Below the pieces are notes generated by a model that worked only from the letters and a program-made list of their open reading frames with translations, searched no databases and was not told the DNA's origin. Shown piece by piece: positions 24,233-37,258 of a stretch of 64,000 bases of DNA (position 1 is the stretch's first letter; every line of letters starts with the position of its first letter). Made by a program: the position numbers and the translations under genes. Origin of the DNA: Eupeodes corollae (lineage: Eukaryota; Arthropoda; Insecta; Diptera; Syrphidae); assembly GCF_945859685.1 (NCBI RefSeq), contig NC_079149.1:119943575-120007574 (forward strand), given 5' to 3'.

Positions 24233-25010
24233 TATATATTTGTCCATAAAAATTAAGGGTATAATGTTATAGAACTGTTAAGTTTAGTTGCAATAAAAAC
24301 GAATTGCTAAAAAATCAATATTTTAAAACGAAAATACTGTACCAGAAATCCTTAAATCAAAACAAAAAAGCAAAAGTAAAAATGTCAAAATTATAATCCC
24401 CAGTTTAAGCATTACAATACTTCAATAATAACAAAAACCAAACTCCAAAGGCACGAAGGCCAACATTAAAATTCCCATACCAAAATAGCATAACACAAAT
24501 TCTTAAACCAAAATCCCAAAACTAAAAATCAATCCCTTAAAAACCAAAACCCAGAATATAAAAATCCTCATACAAATTTTAAAGTATTTAAAATAACAAT
24601 TCCAAATTCAAGAATTGTAATAGATAATTATTTAAGAGCAAAACTTACGAATCTAAGAGTCCAAATCTAAGATCCCAAAATTTGGAAATAAAAATAACGA
24701 AATTTGGAAAAAAATCCCAAAAGCAACTAAACTTTAGAAATCTTGAAAATACAATACCAAAACCAAGTGGGCAAAACTTAATGAAAATCCCAAAAAAATC
24801 GAAGCCTATTTCCCAAACCGATATTAAGAATTTAACTAATAAATACAAATTTCAAAACCAAAATCGTCAAATCTACGGATAAAAAGCTTAAATTTGAATG
24901 AATCAAAAATTATTAATTCAAAAAAACTAAATTTTAAATCCAAGATCCCTAATGGAAGATTTATATTATCGAAATCAAAAACGCAAATGGACGAAAATCC
25001 CAAGACATTA
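24233..25010. repeat. A/C-skewed low-complexity tract
   Basis: From about 24340 the plus strand is strongly A-rich, and C greatly exceeds G, with endless variants of CCAAAATCCCAAAA at short irregular spacing. This continues into the duplicated block that follows. It looks like an old, degenerate short-period repeat. The small open frames on both strands here are products of the composition. Confidence 0.6.
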
Positions 25011-26374
25011 TCTACTAACCATAATTCCAAAAACAAAATTTCGCAAACAAAGTGCTGCACCTATAGTCCCAAAAGAAAAATGATGCTAATCACAAAATGA
25101 AGGTAACATCCCAACAAAAAAATATACTCAACTCATAATCAAAAAACTAAAACCCAACCAAAATCCAAAAAAAGTTTAGAAAACCAAAATCCATAACTAA
25201 ATGGCTGCAACAGAATTCCTAAACGAAAATCCCAAAACCTAAAATACAAACCAAAATCTTTAAGCCTAGTGAATCAAAAAAATCACAAAACTAAAATCCG
25301 TAACCTAAACCTTAAAACCCAAAAACGAAGTCTCAGAACTAAGTTCTGGAAACCAAAATGATATAAGAAGTTTGTTAATAGGAATTTCGAATAAATTTTG
25401 TATCTTTGTCAAAACCACAATTCTGAAGCTGAGAGCTAAAAAGGATATTGCGTAGGACTCTGAAAGAATTTAGGAATTTCGTTTTTAAAGATTAAGTAAG
25501 CGAGTTATTAACAACTTTTGAATCCATGGATAAAGATGAAACTTCTAATTATTTTGAAACATTCTGCATAACTGAAGTTAAACTCAAAATGTATTCAAAA
25601 CACAGAGGTCGTAGCTTTAAAAACTCACGCAAATTTCATTCATTACCAACTTAGCTTTAATTTTTTCAAACTTTAAAATTATTAGCTCTTAATCTACAAA
25701 CCATAATCCCAAAAACAAAATTTCACAAACAAAGTGCTGCAACTATAGTCCCAAAAGAAAAATGGTGCTAATCACAAAATGAAGGTAACATCCCAACAAA
25801 AAAATATACTCAACTCATAATCAAAAAACTAAAACCCAACCAAAATCCAAAAAAGGTTTAGAAAACCAAAATCCATAACTAAATGGCTGCAACAGAATTC
25901 CTAAACGAAAATCCCAAAACCTAAAATACTAACCAAAATCTTTAAGCCTAGTGAATCAAAAAAATCACAAAACTAAAATCCGTAACCTAAACCTTAAAAC
26001 CCAAAAACGAAGTCTCAGAACTAAGTTCTGGAAACCAAAATGATATAAGAAGTTTGTTAATAGGAATTTCGAATAAATTTTGTATCTTTGTCAAAACCAC
26101 AATTCTGAAGCTGAGAGCTAAAAAGGATATTGCGTAGGACTCTGAAAGAATTTAGGAATTTCGTTTTTAAAGATTAAGTAAGCGAGTTATTAACAACTTT
26201 TGAATCCATGGATAAAGATGAAACTTCTAATTATTTTGAAACATTCTGCATAACAGAAGTTAAATTCAAAAAGTATTCAAAACACAAAGGTCGTAGCTTT
26301 AAAAACTCACGCAAATTTCATTCATTACCAACTTAGCTTTAATTTTTTCAAACTTTAAAATTATTAGCTCTTAA
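25011..26374. repeat. 682-bp tandem duplication
   Basis: Copy 1 (25011-25692) and copy 2 (25693-26374) are adjacent direct repeats differing at roughly ten positions by eye, so about 98-99% identical. Examples are CGCAAAC versus CACAAAC and ATGATGC versus ATGGTGC. Both include the A/C-skewed repeat at their left end and TTAGCTCTTAAT at their right end. They contain no gene. Confidence 0.9.
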
Positions 26375-29300
26375 TAGTTTTCCAATTATAAAACCCACAT
26401 GACCATATTGATCGAGTGGTTAAGAGTACAACGAAACAACCAACTCTCAGCTTTTACTGCTGCTGCTGGTACTGAAATGGTTCGCTCATGTACCCATGTT
26501 ATGTACAATAATAATTATTATTATTAATACCCTAGATTGGTAATTATCAAACTCATACAAATTTAATACCAATAACTAAACAAGAAAAAATTCATTCAAC
26601 CAGAATATGTACATAGTTGCTGTTTTTTTCCAATTTTTTTTTTATTTTACGCTAATGAGTTTGAACCCATTAGCCTAGAGCTATAATAGAGGTGCACAAG
26701 TTTTTCTTCTTATCCGCAACTTAAGCGATTTGTGTATGTTAACACTTAAAAATATATATAAAGTGAGTGCAAAAGCAACACACAATTTGACGCTGACGAC
26801 AACCACTGTTGGCAAAAAAGAAAAAATGTAAAAATTAATGACAGAATGGAGAAATACAAAAATATGTACACCTGATGGCTGTTGACAGAAAAATATCGTG
26901 TTTTAAAATTAATGACTTTTGATAAGTTCATTTGGTTTGGGAATATTGAGTTTAAAATAAATTCAAAATAGAAACGATAGAAATAAAGAAGAAGTAGACC
27001 TTTTTCACCTTTACCCTAATTTTAGCGAAACTAATTATTGTTGTTTCATCTCTTCGTAAACCTGGTCAGTTTATTGATCTTTGATCCAAGTCAAGACAAA
27101 GATAAGATGAATGATGAAATTGAAGTAGAATTTAAATAGTGGAAACAAGCCTTAATTTAGATATGTTGTTCCAGTTTTTAATGGTCTACATCAAACTTAA
27201 CCTTTTTAAAGTTTAAAAAATGGTAGTGAAAGCCAAAAAACAAGCACCTACACACTACTTAGCCATTAATGAAAACTTAGCTTTGCCTTTAACGTCAATT
27301 AAACAACAACAAAAAACATCGAGGGCAATGCTTCTGCTTGTTTTTTTAAAGATATCTTGCCACCGACTGCGACGATCGTTGTTAAAACATTTAGACAAAA
27401 CAAAAATAAAATAATAAACATCAAATTAATTCGAAATATTTTATAGCTTTCTATAACAAAACCCAATTAAATCCAAACAAGAATAGGAAACTTTTTTCGA
27501 AAACTATAATCAAAACCAGAACATTTAAAAATCGTTAAAAAAGAAGTCATCAATATTCTGTGACGGCTAATGTCTGATCATAAAACAAAAAAGCAAAGCG
27601 AAACTAAAAAGTTTAACATTATAATTTAAGAACATATCTACATAAATATGTATGTAGTTAAAACAATGTAATTACTATTTTTATGACACCATTAACCCAT
27701 CAACACCTGACTTTGATTTTTTTTGAAAATGGCGCATGTCCAATATGTTTAAATGTTCATATGCTAATAAGGAAGAGGACGACTTTTCTATACGAATTTA
27801 AATGGTAGTTTTGGATCGTAAAATATTTAAAGTGTATGTTATAAAATAATCATTATTTCCTGCAAGCAAAGAACAATGTACCGTACATAAGTATAAATTA
27901 TATTGAATTTATAATTATTATTATTTTCGATTTAAATTGCACTCATTGGGTTTCCGTTCTAAAAGTATACCTGCGATTGTTTTCAAGTTCTTTTTATTTC
28001 ATCATGTCTTTTTACGTATCACACCTGATTTTGTTCTGGATTATGGTAGAGTAGTGTAATCGTACAAAAAATGTTTATTTTTACCGACTTACCGACAGCG
28101 TTTCCAGGCGTTCTGGAGTACTCAGAAAATCCCGAATTTCAAAGGGTTGTCACTCAAACTTATAAAAACAATAATTATCAAATAAAATGTTTTAACTTTG
28201 AAAATAGTTTTATATTTGTAACTAAGCAAACCTAACCTAACGAATGATGTAGTTTTTGCAAATTGACAGCTGTCACACAAATTGGAACTATTATAAGATC
28301 CGTTCCTTTACCCTGAATTTCTATATACGGTCATTAATCTTAGTCCGTCAGTGTAGTCAGAATTAAAAGATCTTGAAAAGAATTTTAAGCTTTAGATCTT
28401 TCTAAAAAGTCCAATGACAGAATGTTTTTCAAGGGCGCTGTTCACATTAGACTCTTTTGGTGCAACTCGTTTTAAGGTCTCATAACTGTGTCTCTCTCCC
28501 ACTTGATAGTTAAAAACTTGCAGGAAAGTGAGGCAGACATTTTTAAATGTGGGGATTGGGAGAGAGATACAATTGTGCACTATTTCTCTTTATTAATAGA
28601 TTGGGTAAACTATGTTGCATCGATTAAGTCTTTTTTCATCAAACATAAAAAATATTGGGATGAACTTTTGGAATAACCCCAGAAAGGGTTTTAGTTTTTA
28701 ACTCAAAGAAGTCATTACTTCAGCTCTAGATAAAAGGCGTCAAGTACATATGTAAGTTTCTATGAAAATTTTAATTTGGGCCTTAACTATATCAGAAATA
28801 AGATTTGCTCTTAAACATGCTTTATTTTGGAACTCCAATATACAAATTCGAGTTCAGGGGCTTAACACTGTTTTTCGATTCGAAAGGGAAATTTTTCTTA
28901 ACGACCAAAGAGATTTAACTCAAAAAAGCTGTAGTGCCGAAACCCAAAATACTGGTATTTAAAATCAACAATACTTCAAATTCTTAAGAAAAAAACTCTA
29001 GTTTAAAAAATGCGTAAAAAGTGCTTCAGATTCAAAGGTACTTTTAAAGAACTCGAAAGTTACTTTAAAAGTACGCGAAAAGTACTTACAATCACTTTTT
29101 TTTTAAATACAGGGTCACTGATTTTTCAGTTTCTAAAGAAAAGCTTACTAAACACACTGCGATACACATTTGATAAACATTTGGTTTATTTGTAAAGTTT
29201 GGACATTGTTTTACAGTTTGAAAAACAATATTATTTAATTGGGTATCAAATACCTGTAATACCAACTCTAGAACTTGGAAAATACTGCTGTGCAAATGTA

Positions 29301-32300
29301 TGTACATAGGTACCTCACAAATCTTTTTTTAAGTTTCTATGATCTTATTTTCAAGATTTTGGCCTTAAAAATTCACCATCATTCAGTTGTAACACAAAAA
29401 TCACTGTAAGTCGTTAAATAAACCTGTTTGCCTGTTTCGTCATCTTAGAGCAACTTTGTACGACTTTAGATGCAGAAAACCTGGAGCCTGTGCGCATTGC
29501 TTATGTTATATGAGAAGGAATGGTGCATTGTAACTTCTTTCCTATCTCGTGAAGTAAATGATGTGCAAGAAGTAGTAGCAAACTGATTGACTGATGTCTG
29601 ATGGGAGAAGATGAAAATAAAGAGAAAAGATGGTAATATATGTATGGTGTTATTTCTTTTTACTTTTTTTTCGTTTACACCAGAGAAATAAGAATTATTA
29701 CTCTGAAGGCGCCAAAAGTCTGCGCAAATCTGTCAAAAATCCAATGAACATTTTAAAATAAATGATGAGGAGTAAGCCCTTTAAGATGTGTTGTGGTTTG
29801 TTGGTAGGTTAGTTAGGCAGGGGTACACACACGTAGAGGTTTTGTTGTGATGGTAGTTTATTCTTAACTTCAAATAAAAATAAAAAAAAAAGTTTTAAAA
29901 ATTGAACTGAAGGTAACACATAAAGAAGATGGTCAGAATTGCCATCAGAAGAAGAAGAAGAAGAAGAAGAAGAGTTAGGGTCTTGAGGCCAAACGAGCAT
30001 AATTTAACTGATTTATCGTTGGGTTATCGTTCGCTATGTTGTATAGTGCGTTTGAGCTTGCATATGTTGCATAGTGAATTGTATCAAGATCCACATAAAT
30101 ACATGAGTCTTTCTTTTTTAAGTTTGAACGAAAAAAGATAAGAAGTTTTATAATGAAACTAAAAAAACGCTAGAGGGCGCGTGTGAGAAGAATAATCATC
30201 ACAAATGATTGATATCAGAATTTCTTCTGCGTAATCTTTTCTTTTCGTTTATTTTGGTTTTTGAATTTGATGGGCGAAACACAGTAGTAAAGGGGGCAAC
30301 AAATTATTGTTGTAAATACCAATTTAAGTGTCAGTTTGATTATAATTTTAATTCGTCCAGACAAATATTCACTTCTTTTTGAAAAATAAAATTGAGACTG
30401 GGTGATTTTTAAATCTATAGAGGATAATTATATTGTTTGAGATTGTTATAGTGTCAAACTGATGACATTAATTTTGAAATTGATTGGTACCTTCTTTGAA
30501 AGAGTATAACACTACGTTTTTTTGAGTAGGTAGCATTTTGCATGTTCGAAAAAAGCTTCAGCAAAAAATTTGCAAGGTATAATATAAGCTGCAACCACAT
30601 ATTGAGATGTTTTTTTTTTTTTCAAAACTAAATTTGGGTATCATTTTGTAGTCCACCTTTGTCACACTCACTATATCACTTTTATGACAAGATTCATCTT
30701 TGAATAGCCTTCATTTTCAGCTACAGCCATCACTTTTTAAACTGTCATTTTTTGACACTTGACAAGTAAAAACTATGCCATTACTAGAAATGGAAGTATA
30801 CAATCTCTTACAACGCATTGAAATTGTCAAAATTTTGTAGTCACAGTTTTGCAGTGGAGATTTTTACAGATTAGTGTTCGTGTTAATTCTCCAAGAGGCG
30901 ATCCCAAAAGCCCAAGAAGATCTTTGTTACAACACCTTAAGAGCTTTGATTTCGGATCCCGTGAAAGGTTTATGCTAATGACGCTTTACAATCGATTCAA
31001 GACCCCCGAGATAGAATTCTTGAAACTCTCTTATTGGAAACCTCTATAGCTTATTTTCTTTAAAAAATCTCGTAACATTACGAAAATACATACATCGGAA
31101 TACAGAACAAACTTTCGATAAAATATAAGACCTCTTAAAACACAAACATTTGTTGATGTAAAATATATTAGCCCCACAAGTTTTACCAAAAAAAACTTAT
31201 AACCCAAATATAAATTCTGGAAGTCTGATAAATCCCTTGCAATATAATCCAGACCCTATAATTATAGGATCTTTCGGAACGTGTATTAGAAGTTTCTTAC
31301 AAAAAAACAATTATAATTGAAAAAGACAGTTTTAATATTTAGTTTGTGTATTCGGAAAAGTAACTCCAAAAAAATACCTCCGAAAATAATACAACTCCTA
31401 TAAAGCTCCAAAAATACAATATTTTTTACTAAAAACGAAAATTTTCTATGAACAATCTTACAACTGAATACATTTTGTATAAATCATAATCCTCCGAACT
31501 ATGAAAAATAATTTATAATTTGAAGAATTTCAATACTCCCAAAACCATTATGATGTGAAAAATATAAAAGATGTATTATACCTCGTATCGTGAAGTTCAT
31601 ATTAATTCCTTCAAAAAGTATCACAGAAAAATGTTAGCTTTACATGTTTTTGGAGTTTTGCGATAAGTCAACTGCTCTGGAGTATTAAAAGTTAAGAAAA
31701 AGATATTTAACAGTTTAGGTTAATCGACAACTATAAAAGAACTATAAAAGTCTTCAATAGCCAATAATAAATTACAAATCATTTGGACCTAAGAAAGCAG
31801 TATAGGTACTCAAAATTGACTTTTCAAAAATACGTATTTTTTAAATAAGACAATAATTTCATAGAATATCTCTTTCACAAAGGAAAAATATCTTGAGTCG
31901 ACGCAACCGATAATCGCTTTTCTAAACAAAACCTTTTGCCATCGCCAGAATGACATGCTGATAGGAGTTGTAAGGTATTTTATCCACATAAGATGTTGTG
32001 TTCAATAGAATTGATTGAAAAAAAATGAATGATATGTAAACCATATAATTGACTTAAGATACTTTACCCAAATCTAAAGAGGAAGGTTTAAGAGTCTAAA
32101 CCAACTCAAGAAGTTTCTCAAAACAAATTCCAAGAATGAACTTATGTTTGAAACCAACTATTAAAAACTAACCAAACTATCTTATGTCACAGCTTACTGA
32201 TTCTAAGAAGCCTATGTTTGAAATGTTCTTTCGATTCTAATAATTAAGTTTGTTTCCTAATGGAAAACATTAAAAATTGATTTGATATAATTGACTTTAT

Positions 32301-34890
32301 CACTTGACTACTCATTTCTACTTTCATAACTGAAATAGTTAAATTTTAATTGTAATCAATAACTTATTGAACATAAAAAATAATAATTATTATTAGGCCT
32401 TCCTACTACTCCATCTTATAATCATAAAACTTTCCGATAAAAACCTTGCATCAACATTTCCTAACAAATAAGATCCCACCATTTGCACTTGTGTATCTGC
32501 TAGTGTAAAGCCTCACCGTTTTCGAAGGCGTCAAAATCATATTAAGCCCAACACCTTTTGGAGTTGGCTCCTTGTCGGTGGCTTTCCCCTTGGGGTATCT
32601 TCACCACACAAGCAAACCAAATCAAACCAACATTTTATTATAACGTTGCAGTTGTAGGTACATTTAATGAAGCATCCGAAGGAAAAATAATTCCCTTGTG
32701 CCCTGACGTCTCTGCGTGCTTTTTCGACGTTCCTTGAGTGCTTCTCGATGTTATATAGCCTTTAAGAGTCAAAGCCAAATCCAATATAGCGTCTGAGAAA
32801 CTTAAAAGAAAATTCTTAGCTTTTTTTCTGCTTTTTTGTTTTTGCTCTAGAGAGCAAACGATTCCGTGTTTAAAATATGCCAAGAACCTGAATGCCTCCG
32901 TCTCATGCCGAACCAAAAGCAAATAGTCCACCAACCAAACCGACTGTGTGTCGGACGACCGGGCATTCCATGGCCAATGCGGGATTCTCTTTTTCTCGCA
33001 AAAACACAAAATACCTTTTATGAGCTCAACGCGGCTGCAAGCAATGATCTCCACGTCCGTCCGTCGTCGTATAGTTGCAGTCGTAGTCGTTGTCCATTTG
33101 AAAGTTACGACCAACATCACTCCATAGGTTTTCTTCTGCTTCTTCTTGGGCTATATGTGGTAATGTACGATGCGATGGTAACGACGACGACATCCCAGAG
33201 ATTCCACATTCCCATTTCGAAAGCCAACGAACGTTTTCGTTTTGCAATAGCCGTCGTATTCATCGTCAACGTTGTATAGAATTCACTTGCCTCTTGGACT
33301 TGAGCCAGCCAAACAGACGAATGGAAGAACGGTGTCGGGACGACGCAATGCTGGAACAAATCCCATGACGTAGAATCTCTTGTTTGGGTTAATTTGATAA
33401 TGGCTCCCGCTCTCACTCTCTCTCTCTCTCTCGTAACAAGATATTCTCGACCAAGAGAAAACAATCGTTAAAGTAATGCATTTTGTGGTACAACAAGAGA
33501 ATTTTAAGTAAACCCAGCACCAAGAGATGGCCGGGCCCGAGCTCCGAGCTCCAAGAGTAGAACACACAAATGATTTTAAAATGCGTAAGTCTTTTTGGTC
33601 TTGTCGTCATCGCCATCGCCATCCTTTCCTTAGGTAGCCACATAAGTGCGTGGATATTCATGTGATGATTGCACCAAAAGAATTTTTAATTAATGAAAAT
33701 AAAAGAAGAATTTCGAATTGAAAATTTGTTGGTCATACTTGAGGTCTTCTCCATTCGTCTTGGTCTTGGTCTGGATTCAAGTCTTTTTAAAAGTCACCGA
33801 AATAAGGAAAATGGAGACTGACTATATAAGACCGACGACGACGACGGTCAAGACGAAAAACAGTGAAATTTAATTTCGTATTCACAGCCGAGGTGTTTTA
33901 AGACACCTTTTTGGTGTGTTCCCGGCAGCCAGAGCAAAAGGTTGGAGATTCTTTATTTGTTTTTTTTTGTCTTCTTTTTCTTCTTGAATAATTTTTGTGG
34001 ACCTTTAAATGTAGGCGGTCTGTTGTCGAAATTTTTTTGAAGAGAAAAGTATTTCCAAATGAAACAGGACACAAGGTACAATAAATATACAAAGTCCAGT
34101 GACAAGATGATTGTTGTCATTGAAATAAAACAACTTTTAGTACCACCGATCCCGGTTTGATGATGGATTAAAGGCATTTCGGGAATTCTACTATTCGGGG
34201 AATACTAATTGCCGCGGACCCATTTTGGTCTTTTTCAAAGAAGAACTTTGGTATGTGACAGAGAAAGAGTGGTGAAATCGTGAGTGGTGTACACTTTCAT
34301 GATGGGATCTTTGATCTAACCAAAATAAATGCAACAAAAGTGAACCCTTTTTTGTTGAGTGGGGATCCTAATGGGACTTCATGAGTCTTGCAAGAGTCGG
34401 TGCTGCATAATGTGAAACAAGTGTTCTTTTTTGTCTTGTTCTGAATTTGTATTCAAACTTGTCACTGTTTCTTTGATTTATCCAACATTGAATTGTCTTT
34501 TCAATAGCAGCACCTGCACCATTATTTTGTTATATCGCAGGTATTGGCATTTTAATAGTGTTAGAAATGTTGGAAAAAAGGAGGAATGTTTGAATTGCTG
34601 TTTTGTCCAAATATTTTTAGAAGTTATAAATAAAAAAGAGGTAGAAATCATAATGTTCCTACCGCCAAAGTGATAACAAGATTTGTGTTGTGAATAGTAA
34701 AAAATGCTTTTGTTTCACGATTGCCATCACAAAACTCATAGCTTAAATAATAGTTCAGGTTCTTACGGAAGATTCTTTATTTGTTGACATTTTTGACAAT
34801 TGTGACAGTTAGTGTTTTTGATAGAAAAAATAAAAATTTAAAACAATTATTATTCCAGTATTTTCATACAAATTTGAATTTTGTGAAACA
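26375..34890. other. Gene-free stretch
   Basis: Mostly AT-rich with no supported gene. A nine-unit AGA run lies at 29946-29973, a perfect 12-bp palindrome TGACAGCTGTCA at 28264-28275, and a GC-richer island with overlapping open frames on both strands at about 32640-33660. That island resembles conserved noncoding DNA: competing frames of similar length on opposite strands and no recognisable family. Confidence 0.4.
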
Positions 34891-35061
34891 AAGAATTTTA
34901 AGAATCAGTCAAGTTTTTACCAAGCAGCAAGAAAGTTCGCCTGCCGTAGAAGTTTTTAACTGAGAAGAAGGAACATTTCCAGTCGGACCAAAATCCTTGA
35001 TGTAAATCATAAACATGTGAAATGCATTGTTTCTTATTTGACAAAAAACCGAAAAAAAACA

Positions 35062-35169
35062 GGGATATTCATCTTTAGCGATGAGACTAATTTCTGGCTT
35101 AAGGAATATGTAACAAGCAGAATTGTCATTTGTGCAGTGATCATTAACCATTATGAGACTATTACATAG
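35062..35169 (+). pseudogene. Decayed DDE transposase fragment (tentative)
   Basis: The frame reads IFSDETNFWLKEYV, close in style to the first catalytic aspartate block (FSDEAxFxLxGYVN) of IS630/mariner-related transposases of insects. The frame closes at 35169, and sequence on both sides is broken. No terminal repeats were assigned. It is a short match and could be coincidental. Confidence 0.3.
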
Positions 35170-35662
35170 AAAAAAATCAATTTGGAAAGGAACCGGGCAA
35201 TAAAAAAATAAAAAGACCACCACTTTGTGGAGACACAACGTTTGGTGAGCTCATCACCTCAAGAAAAGGGTGATTAATTGAGTTTTTCAAGCATTGTTGG
35301 TTTCAACAGAATCGAGTAGCAGCTTCGTCTCATAGAGATTTTTAAAAATTTATTCGTGCCGAGTTATTTTATGTTTGGAAATTTCGAACATACACCTAGC
35401 GACAAAAAAACACTCGCAGTAGATCTTCTGAATAAAACATTGTATATTTTCAGTATTCCTAACATGTATTTCATATTTTTTAATTTATTTTCTTGATCCA
35501 TATATTTTCAATAAAAGTTACGGTTCTTTTCTTTTTAATTTGTTCTTGTCTTTTAAATAATAAGAAAAAAACGAAAATTATTCATATTTAAATGTTTTAA
35601 AAAAATCATTTTTGCCTGTTTACACAACATTTTAGTGCCAAAAAAAGACAGTTTTCTTAAAA

Positions 35663-35723
35663 AAATTTAAGGTTTATTTGATATATTCACCTCTAACCAA
35701 TATATCAAATAAACCTTAAATTT
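35663..35723. repeat. Perfect 25-bp inverted repeat with 11-nt loop
   Basis: Arm 35663-35687 is the exact reverse complement of arm 35699-35723, separated by CACCTCTAACC. The arm begins AAATTTAAGG and ends TTTGATATATT. It lies at the left side of the decayed Tc1-like element. It could be part of the element, or a template-switch inversion. The perfect match in otherwise decayed sequence is unusual. Confidence 0.9.
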
Positions 35724-35782
35724 AATAAATATTTATAAAAATCAAGAAAAAACTAATACTTAGTTGTTCCCCCTCTTTTTTT

Positions 35783-36472
35783 CATAACTTGACGAATTCG
35801 GTTTGGCATCGAATTAAACAGCTTTCATTGATGATTTCAATGTATTTTGCAGCATTGACCGTACCTTCCAGCATAATAATAGCCCCAATACCAAATATAG
35901 TAATGGCTCCCCATACCATAACATAAGGAGAATGTTTCAAAGTAGGCAAAACACATTGACCTGAATACCTTTCTCCTTTTTTGCGGCGGACTATTGCATT
36001 ACCTTGGAGTCGGAACAAATTAAGTTTGGATCCATCCGAAAAATAAATTTGCCCCCAATCATTTCAGTCCAACTTTTGTGTGACTTAGCCCATTCTAACC
36101 TTTGCTTCTTCATTCTGCCAGTAAGCAAAGGCTTTTTTGCGGGTCGCCGTGCATTAAGTCCAATATTATCCAGCAGTCTTTGCTTGGTTCTGTCACTTAA
36201 TTATTTTCCAGTTTGAGACTGAAAACTTCTGTTAATGTCCCCAGCATTGGTTTAATCAATTACTGATTGTAAGCGGTGAATAAGACGATCTTCTATTTGA
36301 TACGTTGATTTAGGTCTACCACTTCGCGAAATGGAACCATTCGACTGGTAGTTTTTAAGGACATTACACACACTCTATTCATTGGTACCAACCTGACGTG
36401 CTATTTCCCTTTTGGAAAGATATTCCTTATGTAAGGCTACAATATGAGCCTTCTTCACTAAAGATAAAACCA
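35783..36472 (-). pseudogene. Tc1-like transposase pseudogene
   Basis: Blocks in order on the minus strand are AHIVALHKEYLSKREIARQVG (helix-turn-helix, 36450 downward), then SGRPKSTYQIEDRLI, LNARRPAKKPLLTGRMKKQRL and YVMVWGAITIFGIGAI. Several in-frame stops interrupt it (for example after QVGTNE), and frames change around the first catalytic block, which has lost its usual WSDESKF form. It cannot encode a working enzyme. Confidence 0.75.
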
Positions 36473-36675
36473 TAGTCAAATAAAGGAAACAGAGAAAATT
36501 ACGATTTTTTATATTCAAGCTTGTTTTTTAGATGCGCACTTCACTCTGTTGACTGGTCATTTGTTTACACAAATTACATAATAGTAAAAGAAGAAACAGT
36601 AAAATTTTACCGTTAAAACTCATAAATTTAAAAATATAGCAGCGCGAGGGTTTTATTGTCGGTGGGTGTCCCAAA

Positions 36676-36700
36676 CCATATCCATATCCATATCCATATC
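36676..36700 (+). repeat. CCATAT hexamer microsatellite
   Basis: Four perfect units of CCATAT in tandem. Confidence 0.85.
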
Positions 36701-37004
36701 TAACAGCCCAGAAAAATTGGTCATGCACTTTGAAAAAAATCCGACAGAGCTGAATTTTTGTAGAGAGCTATATTTGTACGTTCTTAAAATCTGTAACCCA
36801 ACATTTTTCCCTTTATTATTTTTTTTTTAATTTCAAGTATACAAGGATTTGGGGAAAGATGTTTTGGAGTAACAATTTAAAGATAGTCGTAAGACATATA
36901 AAACTATATTTCAAATCGGGCGGTGGTCATTTAAACAGTGCCCAAGGTGTACAGCACAATTGTGTACAACTTTTTATTTGAAGTTTTTATTTCTCTAACC
37001 AATT

Positions 37005-37258
37005 TATGACTTTTTATTAAATTTTCTTCTTAAATTCAAAAAAAGCTTTTGAATTCCAATCGTAAAAACAACACATTTGCTATACAAAATAATTCTTGTT
37101 GTTCTTTTTCTTTTTCTTCTTCTATCCATTCTATGACTTTTTATTAAATTTTCTTCTTAAATTCAAAAAAAGCTTTTGAATTCCAATCGTAAAAACAACA
37201 CATTTGCTATACAGAATAATTCTTGTTGTTCTTTTTCTTTTTCTTCTTCTATCCATTC
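37005..37258. repeat. 127-bp tandem duplication
   Basis: Two adjacent copies, 37005-37131 and 37132-37258, differ at about one position (TACAAAAT versus TACAGAAT). The unit starts TATGACTTTTTATTA and contains AAGCTTTTGAATTCC. It contains no gene. Confidence 0.9.

Larger units (their letters stand above)
35397..36480 (-). mobile_element. Decayed Tc1-like transposon
   Basis: A transposase relic on the minus strand lies between about 36472 and 35783. On the left, words resembling a repeated terminal motif occur (GCGACAAAAAAACACTCGCAG near 35399 and a looser GCCAAAAAAAGACAG near 35637), suggesting an IR/DR element. The right terminus was not found. It is diverged from the intact element at 22565. 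Confidence 0.6.

Noticed and set aside
26400..26490. A-box-like CGAGTGGTTAAGAG followed by GGTTCGCTC
   Set aside because: The downstream box departs from consensus and no cloverleaf can be formed; not called a tRNA or SINE.
28490..28580. Inverted TGTCTCTCTCCCA / TGGGAGAGAGATACA words
   Set aside because: Short, imperfect and isolated; no transposon features or small-RNA hairpin could be supported.
32638..33661. Several 80-160 codon frames on both strands
   Set aside because: Frames of similar length overlap on opposite strands with triplet-rich sequence and no recognisable family; typical of conserved noncoding DNA.
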